A program made the position numbers and the translations under genes. Under the pieces are notes generated by a model. That model saw nothing but the letters and a program-made list of their open reading frames with translations. It ran no database searches and was not told where the DNA came from. Positions 1 to 7,102 of a stretch of DNA of 64,000 bases are shown here, piece by piece. The stretch is from Actinomycetes bacterium (GTDB lineage Bacteria > Actinomycetota > Acidimicrobiia > Acidimicrobiales > Microtrichaceae). Position 1 is the stretch's first letter. Each line of letters begins with the position of its first letter. The stretch lies in assembly GCA_024222295.1 (NCBI GenBank), contig JAAEPF010000034.1:186001-250000 (forward strand). The letters run 5' to 3'.

Positions 1-26
1 AAGGCTGCCACTGGGCCGGCCGCCAT
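1..26 (-). CDS. Possible 5' end of a gene leaving the window at the left edge
   Basis: On the minus strand an ATG at 26 opens a frame that leaves the window after eight codons (MAAGPVAA). A good -10 hexamer, TACAAT, lies at 43-38, eleven bases before the ATG, so the transcript would have a very short leader or none. No convincing -35 is visible. The product cannot be identified from so few residues, and the call rests on the promoter-like sequence alone. Confidence 0.22.
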
Positions 27-91
27 GTTGAATCCACATTGTACTTGTGCCGCCAATCAGGCGATCCCCGCCAGCCCGCCCGGGCCGCGCG

Positions 92-340
92 TCAGCTCAG
101 GGCGCCGACTGCCACCACGGAAACGGGTTCGGCGACTTCGTGCGCCCGCGAATGGAACCTGCGGGTGAACTCGACCAGGTCGTCGATGCGGCGGAGGCCC
201 GCCCCGGTAGTCCACTGCACCAGGGACAGCGAGGTCGGCGGTGCAGGGTCGGCCTCGCCGCGTCGAGTGCCGTAGCGTTCGGCTCGAAGGACGGGAATGT
301 CGAGTTGTGAACGAGGAGCCAGTGTCAGGAGTCGATCCAT
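92..340 (-). CDS. Hypothetical 82-residue protein
   Basis: An open minus-strand frame starts at ATG 340 and stops at 92. The second half has protein-like composition (for example LVQWTTGAGLRRIDDLVEF, then a hydrophobic C-terminus VSVVAVGALS), while the first 25 residues look less natural. If both genes use their assigned starts, this one overlaps the start of the divergent BrkB gene by about 30 bases. I do not recognise a family. It could equally be a chance open frame, and the rest of the 1-306 stretch shows nothing else I can support. Confidence 0.28.
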   Translation of the reverse strand: MDRLLTLAPRSQLDIPVLRAERYGTRRGEADPAPPTSLSLVQWTTGAGLRRIDDLVEFTRRFHSRAHEVAEPVSVVAVGALS

Positions 341-1323
341 CCCGCTCGAGACGTCGCCGGGTTCGCGCTACCAGCGAGGTCACCGGCACCGTGCTGCGCG
401 GCGCTGGTGCCGACCGGGTCGGCGGGCTCGGTGCGGAGATCGCCTTCTTCGGGATGCTCAGCGTCTTCCCGCTCACCATCGCCGTGGCCGCGGCGATCGG
501 CTTTCTCGAGCCGCTGGTTGGCGTCGAGGCGGCCGGCGAGGTGCGGGACAACGTCGTGCAGGCCCTCGAGACCGCGTTGCCGTCAGACGCGGGCGGGGTG
601 GTTGAAGCGGTCGAGGATCTCTTCGCCGATACCCGCCCCGGCGTGTTCACCGTTGGCCTGTTGCTGGCGGTGTGGTCGGCGTCGCGTGGATTCCTGGCGA
701 CGGTGCGCGCCCTCGACCTCGTCTATGACCTCCGCGAACGGCGTAGCTACCTGGAGCTGCGGCTGCTGTCGCTCGGCCTGGCTGTGGCCACCGTCCCTCT
801 CGTGGCGCTCGCCCTGGTGGCGTTCGTCGTGGGTCCACTCCTCGGCGGCGGAGAGCAGGTCGCCGAGGTATTCGGTGCCTCGGACGCGTTTGCCTCGACG
901 TGGACATGGTTGCGATGGCCGGCAGCGGTCGGGGTGGTGGCGGCACTCATCACCACCCTGTACCACCTTGCTCCTGACCATCGCACCCCTTGGAGATGGG
1001 ACCTTCCGGGAACCGCTCTTGCGCTATCCGCAGCGGCTCTGGCGTCGGTGGGTCTGCGCGTCTACCTGCGATTTGGTGGGTCCTCCAACGTGTTGATCGG
1101 AAGCCTTGGCTCGGTGCTGGTCGTAATGATCTGGATGTACCTGTTGGCCATCGGTCTGCTGCTCGGCGCCGAACTGAACTCCGTGCTCGCGGATCGAGCC
1201 GGTGTGGAGCAGATTCCCCGCCGAAACCTGAGGATGCCCCGCCTCGAGCGTCTCACCCGGCGATGGGCCGAACTGGAGGGCGAGAATGTCCACGGCGTCG
1301 ACGAATCCGACGGGCCGTCCTGA
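307..1323 (+). CDS. YihY/BrkB-family inner membrane protein
   Basis: A 338-residue polytopic membrane protein of the YihY/virulence factor BrkB family, whose biochemical role is not settled (once described as ribonuclease BN; often regarded as a transporter-like protein). Visible hallmarks are the early helix GAEIAFFGMLSVFPLTIAVA, a helix ending in SRGFLATVRALDLVYD, and the C-terminal helices with GSLGSVLVVMIWMYLLA and LLLGAELNSVL. GTG 307 is preferred: a purine-rich GAAGGACGGGAA precedes it, and the residues before it are Arg-rich and not membrane-like. A further in-frame GTG at 241 exists. The gene stands alone on the plus strand and its end overlaps a possible small membrane protein. Confidence 0.85.
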   Translation: MNEEPVSGVDPSRSRRRRVRATSEVTGTVLRGAGADRVGGLGAEIAFFGMLSVFPLTIAVAAAIGFLEPLVGVEAAGEVRDNVVQALETALPSDAGGVVEAVEDLFADTRPGVFTVGLLLAVWSASRGFLATVRALDLVYDLRERRSYLELRLLSLGLAVATVPLVALALVAFVVGPLLGGGEQVAEVFGASDAFASTWTWLRWPAAVGVVAALITTLYHLAPDHRTPWRWDLPGTALALSAAALASVGLRVYLRFGGSSNVLIGSLGSVLVVMIWMYLLAIGLLLGAELNSVLADRAGVEQIPRRNLRMPRLERLTRRWAELEGENVHGVDESDGPS

Positions 1324-1505
1324 ACGTAGCGACAGCAGCGCTACCTGCCGGCGGCGCGATGTGGGTGGGTCCGCACCTGCTCCGCCAGCAGACGGGCACC
1401 GTGCGCATCGCCCGAGCGGTGGCAGCCGGCGTCGTCGTCGGAGCGGTCGTGACCGGGCTCGTCACCTTGGTTCGGGACCCATTCGCCAGCCGTGCGCTGA
1501 ACTGA
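1263..1505 (+). CDS. Possible small single-helix membrane protein
   Basis: A 80-residue frame starts at ATG 1263 inside the 3' end of the BrkB gene and runs on for 180 bases beyond it. The first 17 residues are Arg-rich. The part past the BrkB stop has a plausible hydrophobic helix (AVAAGVVVGAVVTGLVTLV) and GC-rich third positions. ATG 1359 is an alternative start giving a protein of about 48 residues. Its stop lies 22 bases from the convergent thiolase stop. No family is recognised, and it may be non-coding. Confidence 0.33.
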   Translation: MGRTGGRECPRRRRIRRAVLNVATAALPAGGAMWVGPHLLRQQTGTVRIARAVAAGVVVGAVVTGLVTLVRDPFASRALN

Positions 1506-1526
1506 GGCCAGGGCTCTGGTCCGTGC

Positions 1527-2747
1527 TCAGACCCGTTCGATGATGATGGCGGGAGCCATGCCGCCACCTGTGCACATCGTGGCGAGGCCGATCTGCCTGT
1601 CCTGGCGCTCCAGCTCGTCGAGCAGCGTCCCAATGAGGATGGCGCCGGTTGCCCCGATCGGATGGCCGAGTGCCATGGCGCCACCGTTGACGTTGACCTT
1701 GTTGCGGTCGAGCTCGAGGTCGCGCTGGAACTTCTCGGACACGACGGCGAACGCCTCATTGATCTCGAACAGGTCGATGTCGTCGATGGTCATTCCCGCG
1801 CGCTCGAGCACCTTGCGTGCAGCAGGCACCGGTGCGTTGAGCATCAGTGTCGGATCGTCGCCCGCGGTGGCGGTGGCAACCACGCGCGCCCGCGGCGTGA
1901 GGCCGTTGGCCTTCGCGTACTCGCCGCTCGCCATGAGGATGGCGGCCGCTCCATCGACGACGCCCGAGGAGTTGCCGGCGTGGTGCACGTGGTTGATCTC
2001 CACATCGGGGAACTTGCGGGCCACGAGTTCGCGGTAGGTGGGGTTGTCCTCGTGGCGGTAGTCGGCAACCACCTCGAAGCTGGGTGGCAGCTTCGCAAGC
2101 GACTCCGCAGTCGTGCCCGGCCGCGGGAACTCCTCGTGGTCGAGGGCGACGGTGCCATCCAGGTTCAGCACCGGGACGAGGCTGCGCTCGAAGCGACCTT
2201 CCTCGATGGCTACGGCGGCCCGTGCCTGGGACTCGGCGGCATGGGCGTCGAGCGCCTCGCGCGGTATGCCCTCGATCGTGGCGATTGTGTCGGCACACAC
2301 ACCCTGATGTGGCTGGGGGTGCAGATCCTGGAGGTGCTCGTTGTTGGCCCCGATGGGGAACATTCCCTTCTTGGGCAGCGACATCATCTCGGTGCCACCG
2401 GAAACCACCAGGTCCTCCATGCCGGCCATCACGCCGTTTGCGGCGAAGTTGGTGGCGGTGATCCCCGACCCGCAGAACCGGTCGAGGGTGACCCCGCTGG
2501 CGTTGGTGTGCCAACCCGCGTCGAGTGCGGCCATGCGGCCCAGGTCGCCGCTCTGCTCGCGCACCTGGGCGCTGGTGCCCCACACGATGTCGTCGACGTC
2601 GGCGGTGTCGAGGTCGTTGCGCTCGGCCAGCGCTGCGAGCACCGTGGCTCCCAGGTGCTGGGGGTGCAGGTGGGCGAGCGCGCCCTTACCCTGCTTGCCG
2701 ATTCCCCGGGGTGTGCGGCAGGCGTCGATCACGAATGCATCAGTCAT
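1527..2747 (-). CDS. Acetyl-CoA acetyltransferase (thiolase)
   Basis: A 406-residue thiolase that either cleaves 3-ketoacyl-CoA with CoA (degradative) or condenses acetyl-CoA (biosynthetic). The usual active-site set is present: the acyl-accepting Cys92 in DRFCGSGITA, the NEAFA motif, the GHPIGATGA histidine loop and the C-terminal CTGGGMAPA cysteine. Length is normal for the family. ATG 2747 is chosen because a -10 hexamer (TAGATT, 2760-2755) sits seven bases upstream, implying a leaderless mRNA. A palindrome shared with two other catabolic promoters lies just upstream of the -35. In this setting a role in beta-oxidation-like chain shortening is inferred; the substrate is not known. Confidence 0.95.
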   Translation of the reverse strand: MTDAFVIDACRTPRGIGKQGKGALAHLHPQHLGATVLAALAERNDLDTADVDDIVWGTSAQVREQSGDLGRMAALDAGWHTNASGVTLDRFCGSGITATNFAANGVMAGMEDLVVSGGTEMMSLPKKGMFPIGANNEHLQDLHPQPHQGVCADTIATIEGIPREALDAHAAESQARAAVAIEEGRFERSLVPVLNLDGTVALDHEEFPRPGTTAESLAKLPPSFEVVADYRHEDNPTYRELVARKFPDVEINHVHHAGNSSGVVDGAAAILMASGEYAKANGLTPRARVVATATAGDDPTLMLNAPVPAARKVLERAGMTIDDIDLFEINEAFAVVSEKFQRDLELDRNKVNVNGGAMALGHPIGATGAILIGTLLDELERQDRQIGLATMCTGGGMAPAIIIERV

Positions 2748-2754
2748 GGTCCTG

Positions 2755-2782
2755 AATCTAGAGGTCCATTGCCCGCCGTCAA
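2755..2782 (-). promoter_or_regulatory. Leaderless promoter of the thiolase gene
   Basis: On the minus strand TTGACG (2782-2777) and TAGATT (2760-2755) are separated by 16 bases, a good match to an actinobacterial housekeeping-sigma promoter. Seven bases after the -10 comes the ATG of the thiolase, so transcription should start at or next to the start codon. Confidence 0.6.
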
Positions 2783-2784
2783 TT

Positions 2785-2800
2785 CTGACCGTAGGCTCAA
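2785..2800. promoter_or_regulatory. Operator-like palindrome, member of a shared motif set
   Basis: The sequence CTGACCGTAGGCTCAA matches 13 of 16 positions of the perfect palindrome TTGAGCCTAGGCTCAA. Closely related sites occur at 8968-8983 and 14740-14755, each in the promoter region of a catabolic gene. This one lies immediately upstream of the thiolase -35. A TetR-type repressor site is inferred. Confidence 0.45.
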
Positions 2801-2811
2801 AATCCAGTACA

Positions 2812-2997
2812 CGTGCCGGGGTGGCCCTGGTGCCCGACCACCGGGCCCTGTTCACGGGGCTGTCGACGATCGAGAACCTGAAGGTGGCTGACAACACGGG
2901 TGGCGACGATGCGAGCACGGGCCTCGCACCGCTGGTGGTGGAAGAGCTGGTGCAGAGGACCCGAGGGATCTGCGCGCGGGCCGCTTCCGAGGGGTGA
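2812..2997 (+). pseudogene. Collapsed remnant of a LivF-type ABC ATPase
   Basis: A 61-codon frame with no start codon reads RAGVALVPDHRALFTGLSTIENL, then after a short divergent stretch STGLAPLVVEELVQRTRGICARA, and stops. The first part is the Q-loop region of branched-chain amino acid ABC ATPases (LivF: VPEGRxLFxxLTVEENL). The second is the segment after Walker B (LSLGLAPLVVEQL; compare the intact LivF domain encoded near 45950). Everything between, including the ABC signature and Walker B, is deleted, and the Walker A half and the C-terminus are missing. It is probably the relic of a lost transporter gene. Confidence 0.7.
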
Positions 2998-3029
2998 ACT
3001 GTGCGACGAGCGATCAGTAGGAGATTCAC

Positions 3030-3788
3030 GTGAGTCTGGATGGACGGGTTGCGTTCGTGAGTGGTGGGAGCCGCGGCATCGGGCGTGCGATAGCCCTGGG
3101 CCTCGCGGCCGACGGCGCGGATGTGGCGATCAGCTACCGGCGTGACGCCGGTGCGGCAGCCGAGGCGGTGGCCGAGATCGAGGGACTGGGTCGGAAGGCG
3201 TATGCGCATGCGGCGGATGTCTCGTCGCACGACGACAACTCGGAGGCCGCCGAGGCGACAGCCGTCGAGCTCGGCCCGGTCGACATCCTGGTGCACTGCG
3301 CAGGAGTGGCCTCGCATGGATCCGACGTGGTGCGCACAGATCCCGCCGAGGTCGGGAGGCTGTTCGAGACCCATGCGTTTGGCGCCTGGTCGCTTGCGAA
3401 CCTGTTCCTGCCGGCCATGCGCCAGCAACCCCGCGGCGACATCGTGATGATCAGCTCCGCAGCGGTCCTCCTGATGGCCCCCAGGGCCGCTCCCTACAAC
3501 ATGGCGAAGGCGGCGCTGGAGGCGCTCGCCTGGTCGCTGGCCAAGGAGGAACGACGGCACGGCATCCACGTGAACGTTGTCGCCCCCGGCCTCGTGGACA
3601 CCGAGATGGGGCGCCGCCTGGTCAAGGGTGCCATGGGGGTCGATGACATCCGATCCCTCGATGAGGGCTCAGCGTTCGGACATGTGTGCACCCCCGAGGA
3701 GGTGGCCGATGCGGTCCGGTTCCTGGTGAGTGACAGGGCCGCCTACATGACCGCCCAGCGCCTTGGGGTCGACGGAGGACCGTTCTGA
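3030..3788 (+). CDS. SDR-family oxidoreductase (FabG-like)
   Basis: A 252-residue classical short-chain dehydrogenase. It has the nucleotide-binding GGSRGIG near residue 12, a CAG motif in place of NAG, a serine-rich strand (MISSAA) and the catalytic YNMAK. The C-terminal GVDGGPF is typical of FabG-like enzymes that act on 3-oxoacyl or hydroxyacyl thioesters or on alcohols. GTG 3030 is preceded by AGGAG at a good distance. The stop overlaps the next SDR start (TGATG), so the two are translationally coupled. The real substrate is unknown. Confidence 0.9.
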   Translation: MSLDGRVAFVSGGSRGIGRAIALGLAADGADVAISYRRDAGAAAEAVAEIEGLGRKAYAHAADVSSHDDNSEAAEATAVELGPVDILVHCAGVASHGSDVVRTDPAEVGRLFETHAFGAWSLANLFLPAMRQQPRGDIVMISSAAVLLMAPRAAPYNMAKAALEALAWSLAKEERRHGIHVNVVAPGLVDTEMGRRLVKGAMGVDDIRSLDEGSAFGHVCTPEEVADAVRFLVSDRAAYMTAQRLGVDGGPF

Positions 3789-4567
3789 TGGGCGAGCAGC
3801 CGGATGACGAGCGGCCGCTGAGCGGAGAAGTGGCGTTGGTCTCGGGTGGCAACTCCGGGATCGGGCTCGGAATGGCGGTGGGTCTGGCCCGCGCCGGAGC
3901 CTCGGTGTGCATCTGGGGCCGCCGCGCGGAACGAAACGAACAGGCCGTGGCATCGCTCACCGCCCTCGGTGTCGAGGCGCATGGTGTGCAGTGTGATGTG
4001 GGATCCGAGGACGGGATCGTGGCCGCCTTCGCCCAAACGGTGGAGCGCTTCGGTCGTGTCGACTCCTGCTTCGCGAACGCCGGCATGGGGCCGGGATTCG
4101 TGCCGTTTGTCGACCTGGAACTCGACACCTGGCGCCGTTCGATGCAGGTCAACCTCGATGGCGTGATGCTGACCCTGCGCGAGGCTGCCCGACACATGGT
4201 CGAGCGCGATGAGGGCGGCGCGCTCGTGGCGGTGTCGTCCACCTCAGCACTTCAGGGCGCGCCGATGAACCAGTCGTACTCGGTCGCCAAGACGGGACTC
4301 GTCGGGCTCACCCGCGGGTTGGCGGTCGAGCTTGCCCGCCACGGCATTCGCGTCAACGCGCTGCTACCTGGCTGGACCGATACCGACATGCTGGCGATGG
4401 GGAAGGAGAACGAGAAGTTCCGCAACAACACGATCTCGCGCACTCCGGTACGTCGCTGGGCGGACCCGGACGAGTTCGGCCCTGTCGCCGCCTACCTCGC
4501 TCGGCGCGACCTCACCTTCCACACCGGTGACGAAGTCGTCGTCGACGGCGGCTACACCAAGTTCTGA
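3788..4567 (+). CDS. SDR-family oxidoreductase
   Basis: A 259-residue SDR with GGNSGIG near residue 20, the NAG motif, catalytic Ser in VSSTSALQG and YSVAK, and a standard C-terminus (VVVDGGYTKF). It is the second gene of a two-SDR operon, coupled to the first by a TGATG overlap. Paired SDRs of this kind usually oxidise hydroxyl groups on hydrophobic substrates or CoA esters. Here they sit between a thiolase and a P450 operon, so a shared degradation route is inferred. The gene is followed by a strong two-part hairpin. Confidence 0.9.
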   Translation: MGEQPDDERPLSGEVALVSGGNSGIGLGMAVGLARAGASVCIWGRRAERNEQAVASLTALGVEAHGVQCDVGSEDGIVAAFAQTVERFGRVDSCFANAGMGPGFVPFVDLELDTWRRSMQVNLDGVMLTLREAARHMVERDEGGALVAVSSTSALQGAPMNQSYSVAKTGLVGLTRGLAVELARHGIRVNALLPGWTDTDMLAMGKENEKFRNNTISRTPVRRWADPDEFGPVAAYLARRDLTFHTGDEVVVDGGYTKF

Positions 4568-4583
4568 GCGGTCTCGGCAAGGC

Positions 4584-4616
4584 ACCGGGTTCCGGGACAT
4601 CTCCCGACTACCCGGT
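4584..4616. terminator. Bidirectional hairpin between convergent genes
   Basis: ACCGGGT (4584-4590) pairs with ACCCGGT (4610-4616), and inside it CGGGA pairs with TCCCG around a CATC loop. The hairpin lies 16 bases after the SDR stop and overlaps the stop of the convergent P450 gene. It has no U-tract, as is common in high-GC actinobacteria. It could terminate both transcripts. Confidence 0.6.
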
Positions 4617-5762
4617 CTGCACGGGCATGGAGGCGACACCGGCCACCAGGCCGCTCGCCCGATGCACCGGCTCGGTGCCCGGCACCAGACCCAGCTCGGG
4701 GTGCCGTTCGAGCACAGCGCCGAGGATCACGTCGAGTTCCATGCGGCCGAGGTTGGCCCCGATGCAGTAGTGCGTGCCGATGCCGAAGGCCAGGTGTGGG
4801 TTGGGGTCGCGTCCGATGTCGAACGCGAACGGCTCGTCGAACACGGCCTCGTCGCGGTTGGCCGACGGATACAGCAATACGAGGCGGTCCCCCACGGACA
4901 GCTCGGTGCCGGAGAGCACGGTGTCCGATGCGATCGTGCGCATGAACGCGCGTACCGGTGTTGCCCAACGGAGGATTTCCTCGACTGCTGCGGGCCGGCA
5001 CGACGGGTCCTGGCTGAACCTTGCGCGCTGCTCCGGATGTGCGCCCAGCACCTCGATGCCGCGGGAACTGGTGTGCCGGGTGGTTTCGTTGCCTGCCACC
5101 ATCAGGGCCGTGGTGAACAGGGCGAGTTCTTCTCGATCCAGCCTCTCGTCGTCTGCGTGCGCGAGCCTCGACAGCAGGTCAACGCCGGGCGATTCGAGCC
5201 TCAGCTCGATCTGTGCGTCCACATACGCCGCCCAAGCCACGTATGCCCCAGTTGCCTGTTCGAGCATTCCGGGTTCCTCGAGCCGGCCGCTGGCATCCAT
5301 CATCTGGTCGGTCCAGGTCTTGATCTGGGGAAGGTCGTGTGCGGGCATGCCGACCATTTCTGCGATCACCCGCAATGTGACGGGTGCTGCAATGCTCTCG
5401 ACGAAGTCGAATTCGGCCTTCCCTTCCACGGTGTCAAGGGCCGCCTCGGTCCAGAGTCGGGTCTGCTCGCGCAGCTCCTTCACCATCCGCGGCGTGAACT
5501 GGCGCGACACGATGCGTCGAAGCCGGCCATGCTCCGGTGGGTCCATCGTCACGAACGACAGCGGCACCGCATCGAAGTAGGTCACACCTCCGGCATTCGA
5601 GAACGTCGTCGGGTCCGAGGATGCGGTGCACACATCTGCATGGCGGGCGACCAGCCACAGGTCGTTGCGATCGTCGTAGGGAACCCCAGGTGTCGCGCGG
5701 AGCTCGGTCAGCTGCTCGTCCCGCTCCGAGTGCGGCAACTCGAGGTCGGCGATGTCGTACAT
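4608..5762 (-). CDS. Cytochrome P450
   Basis: A 384-residue soluble bacterial P450, a heme monooxygenase. Visible signatures are the I-helix VAGNETTRHTSS, the K-helix EEILR (ExxR), and the heme loop FGIGTHYCIGANL with the axial thiolate at Cys333. The N-terminal part shows the usual VTMDPPEHGRLRRIV before the C helix. ATG 5762 opens a frame of normal length. It is the last gene of a minus-strand operon (thioesterase, P450, crotonase, PPOX protein, this gene). The substrate is inferred to be a hydrophobic acyl or terpenoid/steroid-like compound because of the neighbours. Redox partners are not encoded nearby. Confidence 0.93.
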   Translation of the reverse strand: MYDIADLELPHSERDEQLTELRATPGVPYDDRNDLWLVARHADVCTASSDPTTFSNAGGVTYFDAVPLSFVTMDPPEHGRLRRIVSRQFTPRMVKELREQTRLWTEAALDTVEGKAEFDFVESIAAPVTLRVIAEMVGMPAHDLPQIKTWTDQMMDASGRLEEPGMLEQATGAYVAWAAYVDAQIELRLESPGVDLLSRLAHADDERLDREELALFTTALMVAGNETTRHTSSRGIEVLGAHPEQRARFSQDPSCRPAAVEEILRWATPVRAFMRTIASDTVLSGTELSVGDRLVLLYPSANRDEAVFDEPFAFDIGRDPNPHLAFGIGTHYCIGANLGRMELDVILGAVLERHPELGLVPGTEPVHRASGLVAGVASMPVQTG

Positions 5763-5785
5763 CCCGAGATCGTACGCACAGCGGA

Positions 5786-6253
5786 CTACGTGTCGCGGAG
5801 CCGGATGCGGGCGTTGTCCCAGCTGACGGGTGGGCCTGCGGGGTCGAGGCGGATGATCCTCTGGGAGCTGTAGTGCTCCGCGGTGGACTTGGGCATCGAC
5901 TTGGCGGAGGTGCGCGATCCCGAGTACTTCTCCGCGAACAGCCGGCCAGCCTCCCCGGCCTCGGCGGAGTCGTCCTCGGCATCGAGCACGGTGGCCTTCA
6001 CCGGGATGTGGACTGCCGCGAGTTCGGCCCACCTCTCACCTGTTTCCACCAGGAAGCTGCCGCGGTCGTCGTGGGCGATCCGCTTGAGCTTCGCCGACTG
6101 GCTCGGGGTGCCCAGGTAGATGCGGCGATCGTGCACGGCGAACCACAGCGGCAGTGCCACAGGCCATCCGTCGCGCTTGAGCGTGGTGAAGATCCCCGTA
6201 TGGCCCTTCGCGATGAAGTCCCAGGCCTCGTCGTCGGACATGGCAACGCCCAT
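5786..6253 (-). CDS. Pyridoxamine 5'-phosphate oxidase-fold (PPOX) flavin protein
   Basis: A 155-residue split-barrel protein of the PPOX class, which binds FMN or F420. The N-terminal region reads GHTGIFTTLKRDGWPVALP and WFAVHDRRIYLGTPSQSAK, the standard beta-barrel start. Actinobacterial members include F420-dependent reductases and heme- or bilin-related proteins, and I cannot tell which applies here. Its ATG overlaps the stop of the upstream crotonase (TGATG), and 23 bases separate it from the P450 start, so it belongs to the same transcript. A role in reduction of an unsaturated intermediate is possible but unproven. ATG 6241 is an alternative start. Confidence 0.82.
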   Translation of the reverse strand: MGVAMSDDEAWDFIAKGHTGIFTTLKRDGWPVALPLWFAVHDRRIYLGTPSQSAKLKRIAHDDRGSFLVETGERWAELAAVHIPVKATVLDAEDDSAEAGEAGRLFAEKYSGSRTSAKSMPKSTAEHYSSQRIIRLDPAGPPVSWDNARIRLRDT

Positions 6254-7092
6254 CAGCGGTCCTCCGTCGCATCGTCGAAGTCGGGCACATCCCCGGCACC
6301 GAGTTTCCACTCGGGCCGGCGCTTCTCGACGAACGACATCACGCCTTCGACGGCATCGGGCTGCTTCGCGGCCCAGAAGAAGCGCTTCTCCTCCGCCTTC
6401 TGCATCTCCGCGACGCCGAGCCTGCTCCACAGCAGCTCCTTGGACAAGGCGACAGCCGCCGGCGCTGCGTGCTCCGCTATGTCGCGGGCCTTGTCGAGTG
6501 CGGCGGGCAGCACCTCGTGCGCAGGCAGGGCGCTCGAGGCGAGACCGATCTCGGCGGCCTCGGCTCCGCGGATCGTGCGGCCCGAGAACATCAGGTCCGC
6601 TGCATTGGACAGCCCGATCACCGACGGGAGGATCGCGTGCGAGCCGAGTTCGGGGATGAGGCCGCGCCGCACGAACACGAAGCCGAGCTTCGCCTCCTGC
6701 GCGACGATGCGGATGTCGCACATGAGCGGGTACGTCAACCCGCCGCCGATGGCGTGACCATTGATCGCGGCGATCACCGGCTTGCGGCACTGCCACGGTT
6801 CGAGTCCCGGCGGCGCAGCCGAGGGTTCGCCGCCCGAGTCTCCGCCTGACCCGCCGCCGGAGCCCCCGAATGTGTCTGCCCCGCCCTCGAGGTCCGCACC
6901 CGCGCAGAACGCCTTGCCTGCACCGGTGAGCACGACGGCGCGCACGGAGTCGTCGCCGTCGGCGCGGGCGAAGGCATCCTCCAGCTCGCGGAGCATGCGC
7001 CAGGTGATGGCGTTCATCTGCTCGGGACGGTTGAGCGTGACGGTCGCGACCGCGCCGTCGACCTCGTAGAGGATCGTCTGGTGCTCCGTCAT
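6253..7092 (-). CDS. Enoyl-CoA hydratase/isomerase (crotonase) family protein
   Basis: A 279-residue crotonase. Both oxyanion-hole regions are clear (GKAFCAGADL near residue 60 and AIGGGLTYPLMCD). The usual first catalytic Glu of GGGxEL is replaced, and the second region reads RRGLIPELGS, the form common in actinobacterial crotonases that use a Glu a few residues later. An unusual low-complexity Gly/Ser run (GGSGGGSGGDSGGE) is inserted after the first oxyanion loop, near residues 75-88. It overlaps the PPOX gene start and lies 10 bases downstream of a P450 gene. Hydration or isomerisation of an enoyl-CoA is the expected chemistry. Confidence 0.9.
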   Translation of the reverse strand: MTEHQTILYEVDGAVATVTLNRPEQMNAITWRMLRELEDAFARADGDDSVRAVVLTGAGKAFCAGADLEGGADTFGGSGGGSGGDSGGEPSAAPPGLEPWQCRKPVIAAINGHAIGGGLTYPLMCDIRIVAQEAKLGFVFVRRGLIPELGSHAILPSVIGLSNAADLMFSGRTIRGAEAAEIGLASSALPAHEVLPAALDKARDIAEHAAPAAVALSKELLWSRLGVAEMQKAEEKRFFWAAKQPDAVEGVMSFVEKRRPEWKLGAGDVPDFDDATEDR

Positions 7093-7102
7093 GGCCCGCG
7101 CC

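Noticed and set aside
1662-2891. 409-residue plus-strand open frame across the thiolase gene
   Set aside because: It is antisense to a thiolase with complete active-site motifs; its length only reflects high GC content. Only its last part (2812-2997) has independent support, as a LivF relic.
4332-5873. 513-residue plus-strand open frame opposite the first P450
   Set aside because: The minus-strand P450 has I-helix, ExxR and heme motifs. The antisense frame has no recognisable domain.
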